From UBA6901 sp964355495 (GTDB taxonomy: Bacteria; Pseudomonadota; Gammaproteobacteria; Acidiferrobacterales; UBA6901): a DNA stretch of 5,569 nucleotides. Of this stretch, positions 1-5,514 are shown piece by piece. The stretch is from NCBI GenBank assembly GCA_964355495.1, contig CAYHES010000173.1:1-5569 (forward strand), given 5' to 3'. How positions within the stretch are numbered: position 1 is the stretch's first letter; every line of letters begins with the position of its first letter. Under the pieces are notes generated by a model. It saw nothing but the letters and a program-made list of their open reading frames with translations. It made no database searches and was not told the origin of the DNA. The position numbers and the translations under genes are program-made.

Positions 1-339
1 GTCCGCCTCCACGCCTTCCACCATCAGCAGCGGCAGGCCCATGGCGCGCACGATCGCGTGAATCTGTTCGATCTGACTGCGCAGATCGTCCGGCATCGGC
101 GGGCGGTGCGCCTTGTACTCGGGATAAATGTCGTCGCGGAAGGTTTTACCCGGGGCGTCGAACACCACGGCGAGCTGCTCCGGGTCGTAGTCCTTGAGCA
201 GGCGGCGCAACATATTGGTCACGCCGTACACCGCGCCGGTCGGTTCATTGCGCGAGCTGCTCAGGTTCGGCATGGCGTGGAAGGCCCGGTAGAGATAGGA
301 TGAGCCGTCCACGAGCACCAGGGGTTTTTTGTCGCTCAT
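1..339 (-). CDS. polA: DNA polymerase I, N-terminal part of the 5'-3' exonuclease domain (partial)
   Basis: DNA polymerase I fills gaps and removes RNA primers and damaged strands during replication and repair in the cytoplasm. The minus strand from 339 reads MSDKKPLVLVDGSSYLYRAF and continues for 113 codons to the window edge without a stop. It matches the E. coli PolA N-terminus closely: VDGSSYLYRA (residues 10-19), EPTGAVYGV (32-40), VVFDAPGKTFRD (58-69), HRPPMPDDLR (78-87) and GLPLLMVEGVEAD (101-113). Asp11 and Asp61 correspond to metal-binding acidic residues of the flap nuclease site (E. coli D13 and D63), and the EAD at the edge begins the next acidic cluster. The start at 339 aligns with the family start; no Shine-Dalgarno sequence precedes it. 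The rest of the exonuclease, the proofreading and the polymerase domains lie beyond the left edge. It is transcribed divergently from the LOG-family gene. Identification is essentially certain. Confidence 0.97.
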   Translation of the reverse strand, partial: MSDKKPLVLVDGSSYLYRAFHAMPNLSSSRNEPTGAVYGVTNMLRRLLKDYDPEQLAVVFDAPGKTFRDDIYPEYKAHRPPMPDDLRSQIEQIHAIVRAMGLPLLMVEGVEAD

Positions 340-344
340 ATGGA

Positions 345-438
345 TATTTTTGTGCAGGCTTGCTTACATTAAACTGTGTGGTTGCGCCTTGCGTGTGCTA
401 AATAAGGTTATTATGGAAAGCAAGCCTGCACAAAAATA
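345..438. repeat. Perfect 21-bp inverted repeat in the polA/LOG divergent region
   Basis: The arm at 345-365 is the exact reverse complement of 418-438 (21 of 21 bp), separated by a 52-bp spacer (366-417). Read outward, both arms run AAGCAAGCCTGCAC then AAAAATA. The arm ends 5 nt before the polA start codon on one side and 6 nt before the LOG-family start codon on the other, so both genes carry the same leader in the same sense. The core GCAAGCCTGC is itself a near-palindrome (8 of 10). It could be a duplicated operator or 5' UTR element, or the termini of a small 94-bp insertion. Structure is seen directly; function is not known. Confidence 0.9.
366..417. promoter_or_regulatory. Putative back-to-back promoters for polA (-) and the LOG-family operon (+)
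   Basis: The 52-bp spacer between the inverted-repeat arms is AT-richer than its surroundings and holds a -10-like hexamer near each end. TATTAT at 409-414 faces the LOG gene, and TTTAAT (minus strand of 368-373) faces polA. Each sits 2-3 bp before its repeat arm, which would place transcription starts a few bases inside the arms. No good -35 hexamer lies at standard spacing on either strand: TTGCGC at 382-387 and TTGCGT at 389-394 are badly spaced for the plus-strand -10. The promoters are therefore inferred mainly from -10 boxes and position, and may need an activator. Confidence 0.4.
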
Positions 439-444
439 ACCTAT

Positions 445-1176
445 ATGGAAGATAAAACACCCGTCACCCGGAAATCCACCGAATCCTTCAACACCTCGTC
501 GAAAATCCTGTCACGCGAGTCGTGGAAGATATTTCAGATCATGGCGGAGTTCGTGGAAGGCTTCGAGCGCCTCGAACAGATCCACCCGTCGGTGAGCATT
601 TTCGGTTCGGCGCGCACGCCGGTCGGACACCCGTACTATGTCATGGCCGAGCAGATCGCGCGCCTGTTGTCGGACGCCGGCTTTTCGGTGGTGAGCGGCG
701 GCGGGCCGGGCATCATGGAGGCCGTGAACAAGGGCGCGCAGGCCGGCAAGGGCCCGAGCGTCGGCCTCAATATCCAGTTGCCGCACGAACAGAGCGGCAA
801 TCCCTACCAGGACATCAGCCTCTCCTTCCGCCACTTCTTCGCGCGCAAGGTGATGTTCGTGAAATACGCCTCGGCCTATGTCGTCCTGCCGGGCGGCTTC
901 GGCACGCTCGACGAGCTCATGGAAATCATGACCCTGATACAGACCGGCAAGAGCCGGCGCATCCCGGTCATCCTGGTGCACGCGCCGTTCTGGCAGGGGC
1001 TGCTCGCGTGGTTCCGCGACACCCTGGTTCCGGAAGGCACGATCGGCGCCGAGGATCTCGATCTCATCACCGTGCTGGACGATGCGCAGGATGTCCTGCA
1101 GGCCATCTTCCGGTACTATGAGCACCGCGGTTTCGAACCCTCCGTTGAAGAAGAGCAAACCCAGCTCAACCTCTAG
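445..1176 (+). CDS. LOG family protein (TIGR00730, Rossmann-fold phosphoribohydrolase-like)
   Basis: The 243-residue cytoplasmic protein belongs to the LOG (LONELY GUY) family, often mislabelled lysine decarboxylase. Characterised members cleave the N-glycosidic bond of nucleoside 5'-monophosphates, releasing base and ribose 5-phosphate. Family signatures are present: VSIFGSART (50-58) opens the Rossmann fold, SGGGPGIMEA lies at 84-93, FFARKVMF is around 131-138, and the nucleotide-binding motif PGGFGTLDE is at 149-157 with Glu157 as the conserved acid. The conserved Arg-Lys pair is Arg134-Lys135. The start at 445 is preferred over Met33 (541) because the stretch before Met33 (ESWKIFQIMAEFVEGFE) looks like conserved family sequence. 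No Shine-Dalgarno sequence is visible; the shared 21-bp repeat arm ends 6 nt upstream. It is the first gene of a same-strand string, with 12 bp to the next gene. Physiological substrate (AMP, other nucleotides or cytokinin-type nucleotides) cannot be read from sequence. Confidence 0.92.
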   Translation: MEDKTPVTRKSTESFNTSSKILSRESWKIFQIMAEFVEGFERLEQIHPSVSIFGSARTPVGHPYYVMAEQIARLLSDAGFSVVSGGGPGIMEAVNKGAQAGKGPSVGLNIQLPHEQSGNPYQDISLSFRHFFARKVMFVKYASAYVVLPGGFGTLDELMEIMTLIQTGKSRRIPVILVHAPFWQGLLAWFRDTLVPEGTIGAEDLDLITVLDDAQDVLQAIFRYYEHRGFEPSVEEEQTQLNL

Positions 1177-1188
1177 GCCACTCCCATC

Positions 1189-1554
1189 ATGCGTCTCTTT
1201 CTCCCTGCCGCAGTTCTGGCGCTTACCCTGCTCGCGGCCCAGGCCGCGGACAAGCAACAACCCGGCACGCTGCCGGAACCACCGCCACCGGTGAAGAACT
1301 ACAAGGCCCCGCCGCCACCGCCGGTGGAACAACCTGACCCCGGCGCGCTTCCCGAGCCGGAAGTCACCATCACCACCAAGGGCGCAGATCGCCACGAGGA
1401 ATACCGCATCGCCGGCCGCCTCTATATGATCAAGGTCATTCCGAACAAAGGCCGGCCGTATTATCTCGTCGACAAGGAAGGCCGGGGCGAATTCGTGAAG
1501 GACGATCTCCAGTCCGGCATCAGCCCGCCGATGTGGGTGATCAAGCGTTTCTGA
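1189..1554 (+). CDS. DUF2782 family secreted protein
   Basis: This is a 121-residue exported protein of unknown function. Residues 1-20 form a signal peptide (MRLFLPAAVLALTLLAAQAA) with a likely AxA cleavage site and no lipobox cysteine, so a periplasmic protein is expected. Residues 28-57 are proline-rich, with the repeated hexapeptides GTLPEP (26-31) and GALPEP (52-57) flanking polyproline runs. The C-terminal half (about 58-121), with EVTI, EEYRIAGRLYMIKVIPNKGRPYYLVD in two pieces and a PPMWVIKRF end, matches the DUF2782 domain as I know it. This family is confined mainly to proteobacteria and is frequently encoded near polA, which supports the call. It lies 12 bp after the LOG gene and 11 bp before the membrane-protein gene, implying co-transcription. 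No clear Shine-Dalgarno sequence is present. No function is assigned. Confidence 0.85.
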   Translation: MRLFLPAAVLALTLLAAQAADKQQPGTLPEPPPPVKNYKAPPPPPVEQPDPGALPEPEVTITTKGADRHEEYRIAGRLYMIKVIPNKGRPYYLVDKEGRGEFVKDDLQSGISPPMWVIKRF

Positions 1555-1556
1555 GG
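1553..1556 (+). promoter_or_regulatory. Ribosome binding site deciding the membrane-protein start
   Basis: GAGG overlaps the stop codon of the DUF2782 gene and lies 9 nt before ATG 1566. It supports 1566 rather than 1533 as the start and suggests translational coupling of the two genes. Confidence 0.55.
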
Positions 1557-1565
1557 ACGACGAGC

Positions 1566-2390
1566 ATGCTTCGCACCAATCAGGTTCCGGCAAAAAATGG
1601 CTGGGGATGGGTCAAACACGGCATGCTGCTGTTCCGCCAGGAACCGGTGCCGTGGCTGGCGATGGCCTTTGTGTATCTGGCGATGGCGATTCTGCTCAGC
1701 CAGGTTCCCTTCATCGGCTGGCTGATTCTGGTGCTGTTCACCCCGCTGTGCATGCTCGGCGCGCTACCGGTGGCGCAGGCACAGGACGGTCCGGGCCTGC
1801 CGGCCAATGCCGTGCCGGCGCCACCGGCCGCGCGCGATTTGCGCGCCCTGGGGAACTACCTGCGCGACCTGCTCACGCGCGCCGCGCGCCGCCTGTTTAG
1901 CGGCTGCACGGATGAAGACAAGCTGTTGCCGGTCATGGTGATCGGCACCCTGCTGCTCGGCGGCGTGGTCGTCATCAACATCCTCGCGCAGCTGCTCAAG
2001 GTCGGCGGCGCGGCGCTGCCGGCGATGCTCGCGGGCAGCGTCGGACCGTCGGTGTGGATCACCGCCCTGATCGGCCTGGTGGTGGTGCTCAGCCTCGAAA
2101 CGCTGCTGCTCATGGCCTTCCTCTACACCGTGCCGCTGATCCTGTTCCGGCGCGAACATCCCCTGCCGTCCATCGAGCTGAGCTTCTCCGGCGCGCTCAA
2201 CAATCTGGGTGCGTTTGCCGTATTCGCCAGCGTGTTTGCCGTCATCGGCGAGGCCATGCGCGTCCTGTTCCTGCTGTTCTTTTTTCCGTTTGACTATCTT
2301 GCCTTCTTCCTCATCGGCCTCGTGGCGCTGCCGGTGTTCATCACCAGCCTCAACGCGAGTTACCAGGAGCTGTTCACCCGCGCCAAATAG
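1566..2390 (+). CDS. BPSS1780-type polytopic membrane protein of unknown function
   Basis: The product is a 274-residue inner-membrane protein with about six hydrophobic segments, near residues 28-46, 49-69, 120-142, 165-190, 212-229 and 232-260. A hydrophilic, Pro/Ala- and Arg-rich loop spans about 72-118. The N-terminus (VPAKNGWGWVKHGMLLFRQEP, residues 7-27, in two parts VPAKNGWGWVKHG and MLLFRQEP) followed by a hairpin of two membrane helices resembles the BPSS1780 family. The ATG at 1566 is chosen over an in-frame ATG at 1533. The later start has GAGG at 1553-1556, 9 nt upstream, and avoids overlap with the DUF2782 gene; the extra residues are only the shadow of the upstream gene's end. 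The membership call rests on remembered family features. Transport, envelope or signalling roles are all possible and none is shown. Confidence 0.8.
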   Translation: MLRTNQVPAKNGWGWVKHGMLLFRQEPVPWLAMAFVYLAMAILLSQVPFIGWLILVLFTPLCMLGALPVAQAQDGPGLPANAVPAPPAARDLRALGNYLRDLLTRAARRLFSGCTDEDKLLPVMVIGTLLLGGVVVINILAQLLKVGGAALPAMLAGSVGPSVWITALIGLVVVLSLETLLLMAFLYTVPLILFRREHPLPSIELSFSGALNNLGAFAVFASVFAVIGEAMRVLFLLFFFPFDYLAFFLIGLVALPVFITSLNASYQELFTRAK

Positions 2391-2406
2391 CGGCGGGCGC
2401 GTTCCC

Positions 2407-2502
2407 ATGACCTTGCGGCTCTACTACGGCGAGGCCCTGGCGCGCTACGGCTTCGGTGACGGACACCCATTAGTGAATGAGGCCTCATTCACTACCGGTT
2501 AG
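2407..2502 (+). pseudogene. Detached 5' fragment of the histone deacetylase-family gene
   Basis: From ATG 2407 the frame reads MTLRLYYGEALARYGFGDGHP (in two parts, MTLRLYYGEAL and ARYGFGDGHP). This is a typical N-terminus of bacterial histone deacetylase/AcuC-like proteins, where GHP is normally followed by a short link and then R-x-x-A/G-F-W. Immediately after GHPL the reading enters the 24-bp palindrome at 2471-2494 and the frame ends at TAG 2500-2502. The expected continuation RLGAFWKEC is present from 2496 but in another frame. The fragment starts 16 bp after the membrane-protein gene, so the original gene belonged to the same operon. It would give only a 31-residue peptide, so I treat it as the broken-off 5' end of the following gene. 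A sequencing or assembly error is the main alternative. Confidence 0.8.
2471..2494. repeat. 24-bp perfect zero-loop palindrome inside the deacetylase gene
   Basis: TAGTGAATGAGG is followed directly by its reverse complement CCTCATTCACTA, with AGGCCT at the centre. GC content is 10 of 24, well below the flanking coding DNA. It sits at the junction where the deacetylase reading frame breaks, and its left half contains stops in two of the three plus-strand frames. Against a usual four-codon GPDR-type link the region appears about 14 bp too long, which accounts for the frame change. It may be a small insertion, a template-switch product or an assembly artefact. Confidence 0.9.
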
Positions 2503-2511
2503 GTGCGTTCT

Positions 2512-2517
2512 GGAAGG
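2512..2517 (+). promoter_or_regulatory. Shine-Dalgarno-like GGAAGG before GTG 2523
   Basis: GGAAGG lies 5 nt before the in-frame GTG at 2523. It also encodes the conserved FWKE residues of the family, so it may be fortuitous. It is the only visible signal that could allow translation of the deacetylase body after the frameshift. Confidence 0.35.
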
Positions 2518-2522
2518 AATGC

Positions 2523-3359
2523 GTGGCGCGCGGCCTGGATCGACGCGCGCAGATCGCCGCGCCGGTGCCGGCCAGCGAAGCCGACCTGCTGCGTTTTCAC
2601 ACACGCGACTATGTCGAGCGCGTCAAGGCACAGTCGCGTACCGGCGAGGGCTTCCTCGACTACGGAGACACACCGGCATTTCCCGGCATTTACGAAGCCG
2701 CGGCCACGGTAGTCGGCACGATGCTCGATGCAGTGGCGCATTCGGTGTCGGGCGCGGCGCCGCGCGGCTTCGTGCCGATTGCCGGCCTGCATCATGCGCG
2801 TCGCGACATGGCCGCCGGCTTCTGCGTGTTCAACGACATCGGCTGCGCGATCGAGGCGCTGCGCGCGGTGCACGGCGTGCAACGCATCGCCTACGTGGAC
2901 ATCGACGCGCACCACGGCGACGGCGTGTACTACGCCTTCGCCGATGACCCGGATCTGATTTTCGCCGATCTGCACGAAGACGGACGCTTCCTCTATCCCG
3001 GCACCGGCGCGGCCAGCGAAACCGGCAGCGGTGCGGCACTCGGCACCAAGCTCAACATCCCCATGCCGCCGGGCGCGGATGACGCGGCGTTTCTGCGCGT
3101 CTGGCCGCGTGTCGAGGAATTCGTGCGCGCCGGCCGGCCCGGAATCATCCTGCTGCAGGCCGGCGCCGACAGCATCGGCGGCGATCCGCTGACTCACCTG
3201 CAGTACACACCGGCCGCCCACGCCCATGCCACGCGCCGCCTGCGTGTCCTGGCCGACGAGCTGTGCCGTGGCCGGATCGTTGCCACCGGCGGTGGCGGCT
3301 ACCATCGCGCCAACCTCGCCGCGGCGTGGTGCGCGGTGGTCGAGGCGTTGCTGGATTAG
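2523..3359 (+). CDS. Histone deacetylase / AcuC-like deacylase, main body (5' end frameshifted off)
   Basis: This family consists of zinc-dependent amide hydrolases (arginase fold) that remove acyl groups from acetyl-lysine, acetylpolyamines or other amides. From GTG 2523 the frame codes 278 residues carrying the catalytic elements. GLHHARRD has the tandem His90-His91. VDIDAHHGDGV supplies zinc ligands Asp128 and His130. QAGADSIGGDPL supplies the third ligand Asp216. GGGGYH carries the catalytic-type Tyr260. Homology extends upstream in this frame through RLGAFWKEC (2496-2522) and then jumps frame into the fragment starting at 2407, so the ancestral gene ran 2407-3359 (about 315 residues). 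The body shows no decay, so the break is recent or artefactual. A GTG with GGAAGG 5 nt upstream could restart translation, but the protein would lack the family N-terminus (Tyr-containing first strand and GHP loop). The true substrate cannot be told; bacterial members are often not histone-directed. Confidence 0.85.
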   Translation: MARGLDRRAQIAAPVPASEADLLRFHTRDYVERVKAQSRTGEGFLDYGDTPAFPGIYEAAATVVGTMLDAVAHSVSGAAPRGFVPIAGLHHARRDMAAGFCVFNDIGCAIEALRAVHGVQRIAYVDIDAHHGDGVYYAFADDPDLIFADLHEDGRFLYPGTGAASETGSGAALGTKLNIPMPPGADDAAFLRVWPRVEEFVRAGRPGIILLQAGADSIGGDPLTHLQYTPAAHAHATRRLRVLADELCRGRIVATGGGGYHRANLAAAWCAVVEALLD

Positions 3360-3362
3360 AAG

Positions 3363-3423
3363 TGTAGGAGCGGCCCTATGGCCGCGATGGATGACTAATC
3401 GCGGCCATAAGGCCGCTCCTACA
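3363..3423. repeat. REP-type inverted pair (hairpin) between the deacetylase and TRAP genes
   Basis: Two 26-nt arms (3363-3388 and 3398-3423) are reverse complements with a single mismatch (C3376 against A3410) around a 9-nt loop. Each arm begins TGTAGGAGCGGCC and contains its own smaller palindrome, GCGGCC-CTAT-GGCCGC in the left arm. The GTAGGAGCGGC...GCCGCGA form is a known class of repetitive extragenic palindrome in gammaproteobacteria, usually spread by RAYT (TnpA-REP) transposases. It starts 3 bp after the deacetylase stop. The transcript would fold into a long stem that may stabilise or end the upstream mRNA, though no U-tract follows. Confidence 0.85.
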
Positions 3424-3436
3424 TACACCCGCGGTT

Positions 3437-3465
3437 TTGACATTGCACCCAGGCTTGGCCAGAAT
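3437..3465 (+). promoter_or_regulatory. Probable sigma70 promoter of the TRAP permease genes
   Basis: TTGACA (3437-3442, a perfect -35 match) is followed after exactly 17 bp by CAGAAT (3460-3465, four of six matches to the -10 consensus). Transcription would begin near 3472, giving a leader of about 70 nt before the start codon at 3540. Its place between the REP hairpin and dctQ fits a new transcription unit. Confidence 0.6.
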
Positions 3466-3539
3466 CGGCGCGGTTGCGGCCATCGACGTGCCTTTCGGCT
3501 GCACCCCTCGCCAACGCCGGGCGCAAGAATCATCAATCC

Positions 3540-4115
3540 ATGAAAGCGCTGCTCGCCCTGTCCCGCGCCATCGACGCCATGAACGAACGCGTCGGCCGTC
3601 TCGTACTGTGGCTGGTGCTTGCCGCCACGCTGGTCTCGGCGGCCAATGCCGGGATGCGCTATGCGTTTGGCATGGCGTCCAACGCCTGGCTGGAACTCCA
3701 GTGGTATCTGTTCGCGGCCATTTTTCTGCTCGCCGCCGGCTACACGCTCAAACACAACGGCCATGTGCGCATCGACATTCTCTACGGCCGGCTGTCGGAA
3801 CGCGGACGCGCGTGGATCGATCTTCTCGGCACGCTGGTGTTCCTGCTGCCGCTCAGCCTGCTGCTGGTGTGGTTCTCGTGGCCCGGCTTCGCCGCTGCCT
3901 TGAAGCACGCCGAAATGTCGCCGGATGCCGGCGGCCTGCTGCGCTGGCCGGTACGCCTGCTGATCCCGCTCGGCTTCGCACTGCTCGCCCTGCAAGGTAT
4001 TTCCGAGAGCATCAAGCGCATTGCGTTCCTGCGCGGTCAGGGCACCCTCACGCATGAACCGCCGCCGGACTGCGCCCTGCCACGGAACGACTCGCCGGAA
4101 AAGGGTGATGCATGA
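3540..4115 (+). CDS. dctQ: TRAP transporter small permease (DctQ / FcbT2-like)
   Basis: DctQ is the small membrane subunit of tripartite ATP-independent periplasmic transporters. It pairs with DctM in the inner membrane and, with a periplasmic DctP binding protein, drives solute uptake by the sodium gradient. The 191-residue product has four predicted helices, near residues 19-40, 52-70, 91-115 and 135-158. It carries family-like segments RYAFGMASNAWLELQWYLF (40-58) and GYTLKHNGHVRIDILYGRL (67-85), resembling the COG4665 (FcbT2, mannitol/chloroaromatic) branch. A hydrophilic tail covers about 165-191. ATG 3540 is chosen because upstream in-frame codons (TTG 3474 onward) give no family-like sequence. 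No strong Shine-Dalgarno sequence is seen. Its stop overlaps the dctM start by 4 bp (ATGA), indicating translational coupling. Confidence 0.92.
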   Translation: MKALLALSRAIDAMNERVGRLVLWLVLAATLVSAANAGMRYAFGMASNAWLELQWYLFAAIFLLAAGYTLKHNGHVRIDILYGRLSERGRAWIDLLGTLVFLLPLSLLLVWFSWPGFAAALKHAEMSPDAGGLLRWPVRLLIPLGFALLALQGISESIKRIAFLRGQGTLTHEPPPDCALPRNDSPEKGDA

Positions 4116-5500
4116 GTTTTGAACTCATGGCGCCGCTCATGTTCCTGGCGCTGGTCGTGATCCTGCTGCTCGGCTATCCGGTGGCATTCGCGCTGGCCGC
4201 CAACGGCCTGCTGTTCGCCATCATCGGCATCCAGGCGGGGTTCTTCGATTTCGTCCTGTTGCAGGCGCTGCCGGAGCGGGTGTACGGCATCCTGTCGAAC
4301 TCGACACTGCTCGCCATTCCGTTCTTCACCTTCATGGGCCTGGTGCTGGAGCGCAGCGGCATGGCCGAAGACCTGCTCGACACCATCGGCCAGTTGTTCG
4401 GCACGCTGCGTGGCGGGCTGGCCTACGCCGTGATCTTTGTCGGCGCGCTGCTCGCCGCCACCACCGGCGTGGTGGCGGCCTCGGTCATCGCCATGGGCCT
4501 GATCTCGCTGCCGGTGATGCTGCGCTACGGCTACGACCGGCGCCTGGCAACCGGCGTGATCGCCGCCTCCGGCACGCTCGCCCAGATTATTCCGCCGAGC
4601 CTGGTGTTGATCGTGCTCGCCGACCAGCTCGGCGTGTCGGTTGGCGATATGTACCGGGGCGCGCTGTTGCCCGGTCTGGTGCTCATGGGGCTGTATGTTT
4701 TGTACGTGCTGGGCATCACGATTGTGAAACCGGCGGCGGCGCCGGCACTGCCGCCGCAGGCACGCACCCTGCGCGGCATGGCGCTCGCGCGCCGCGCCGC
4801 GGTTTCCATGCTGCCGCCGCTGGTGCTCATTTTCCTGGTACTCGGCACGATTTTCCTCGGCATCGCCACGCCCACCGAAGGCGGCGCACTCGGCGCGGTC
4901 GGCGCACTGGTGCTCGCCACGATGCACCGGCGCCTCAACCTCAGCCTGCTCAAGCAGGCGATGGACTCGACCATGAAGCTCACCAGCTTCGTGGTGTTCA
5001 TCCTGATCGGCTCGACGGTGTTCAGCCTGGTGTTCCGCGGCGTGGATGGCGACCGCTGGGTGGAACAGTTGCTCACGCAACTGCCCGGCGGGGCACTCGG
5101 CTTCCTCGTGGTCGTGAACCTGCTGGTGTTCACGCTCGCGTTCTTTCTCGACTTCTTCGAGATCGCGTTCATCCTGGTGCCGCTGCTCGCGCCGGTCGCG
5201 ATGAAGCTCGGCATCGACCTGGTGTGGTTCGGCGTACTGCTCGGCGTGAACATGCAGACCTCGTTCATGCACCCGCCCTTCGGCTTCGCGCTGTTTTACC
5301 TGCGCAGCGTGGCGCCGAAGGACGTGAAGACCAGCGACATCTACTGGGGCGCACTGCCGTTCGTGTTGATCCAGATCGTGATGATCGTGCTGGTGCTCAG
5401 CTTCCCGCAACTGGTCGGCAGCGCGCCGAATACGACCGGCAGCGAAGTCATGGAGATTCATCTGCCCACCGATCCGGGTGGTTTCCTCCCACCAGAATGA
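4112..5500 (+). CDS. dctM: TRAP transporter large permease (DctM / FcbT3-like)
   Basis: DctM is the transport-channel subunit of TRAP systems and belongs to the ion transporter superfamily. The 462-residue protein is hydrophobic throughout with about 12 membrane segments. Recognisable elements are GYPVAFAL (21-28), IPFFTFMGLVLERSG (69-83), ATTGVVAASV (116-125), the first re-entrant-loop-type motif SGTLAQIIPPS (153-163), ATPTEGGALGA (252-262) and the second PP motif HPPFGFALF (387-395). The wording MQTSFMHPPFGFALFYLR (381-398) is typical of the COG4664 FcbT3 branch. At 462 residues it is slightly longer than the usual 420-440, with a hydrophilic C-terminal tail after residue 435. AAGGG (4101-4105) sits about 6 nt before the ATG, and the start overlaps the dctQ stop. 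No DctP gene is present on either side within the window. The substrate is unknown, probably a carboxylate or related acid by family habit. Confidence 0.94.
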   Translation: MSFELMAPLMFLALVVILLLGYPVAFALAANGLLFAIIGIQAGFFDFVLLQALPERVYGILSNSTLLAIPFFTFMGLVLERSGMAEDLLDTIGQLFGTLRGGLAYAVIFVGALLAATTGVVAASVIAMGLISLPVMLRYGYDRRLATGVIAASGTLAQIIPPSLVLIVLADQLGVSVGDMYRGALLPGLVLMGLYVLYVLGITIVKPAAAPALPPQARTLRGMALARRAAVSMLPPLVLIFLVLGTIFLGIATPTEGGALGAVGALVLATMHRRLNLSLLKQAMDSTMKLTSFVVFILIGSTVFSLVFRGVDGDRWVEQLLTQLPGGALGFLVVVNLLVFTLAFFLDFFEIAFILVPLLAPVAMKLGIDLVWFGVLLGVNMQTSFMHPPFGFALFYLRSVAPKDVKTSDIYWGALPFVLIQIVMIVLVLSFPQLVGSAPNTTGSEVMEIHLPTDPGGFLPPE

Positions 5501-5514
5501 AAGTGGTATTAAAC

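Noticed and set aside
413..439. Small upstream frame MESKPAQK ending just before the LOG start
   Set aside because: The inferred promoter at 409-414 would start transcription inside or after its ATG, and no ribosome site is present; it mostly translates the repeat arm.
511..1593. Long minus-strand open frame of 360 codons opposite the LOG and DUF2782 genes
   Set aside because: It is His/Arg/Asp-rich low-plausibility protein lying opposite genes with clear family motifs; an effect of high GC content.
3363..3423. Rho-independent terminator or CRISPR-like repeat
   Set aside because: The stem is long and GC-rich but no T-run follows, and there are only two inverted arms with a 9-nt loop, which fits a REP pair better.
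3474..3539. Upstream TTG start for dctQ
   Set aside because: The added 22 residues are not family-like and overlap the predicted transcription start region; ATG 3540 gives the normal DctQ N-terminus.
2499..4055. 518-codon minus-strand open frame opposite the deacetylase, REP and dctQ
   Set aside because: It crosses the REP hairpin and several gene borders, has Gln/Arg/His-rich composition and no recognisable domain; a shadow of the plus-strand genes.
4037..5461. 474-codon minus-strand open frame opposite dctM
   Set aside because: Its composition is the complement of hydrophobic codons (Gln, His, Glu, Arg), while the plus strand encodes an unmistakable DctM.
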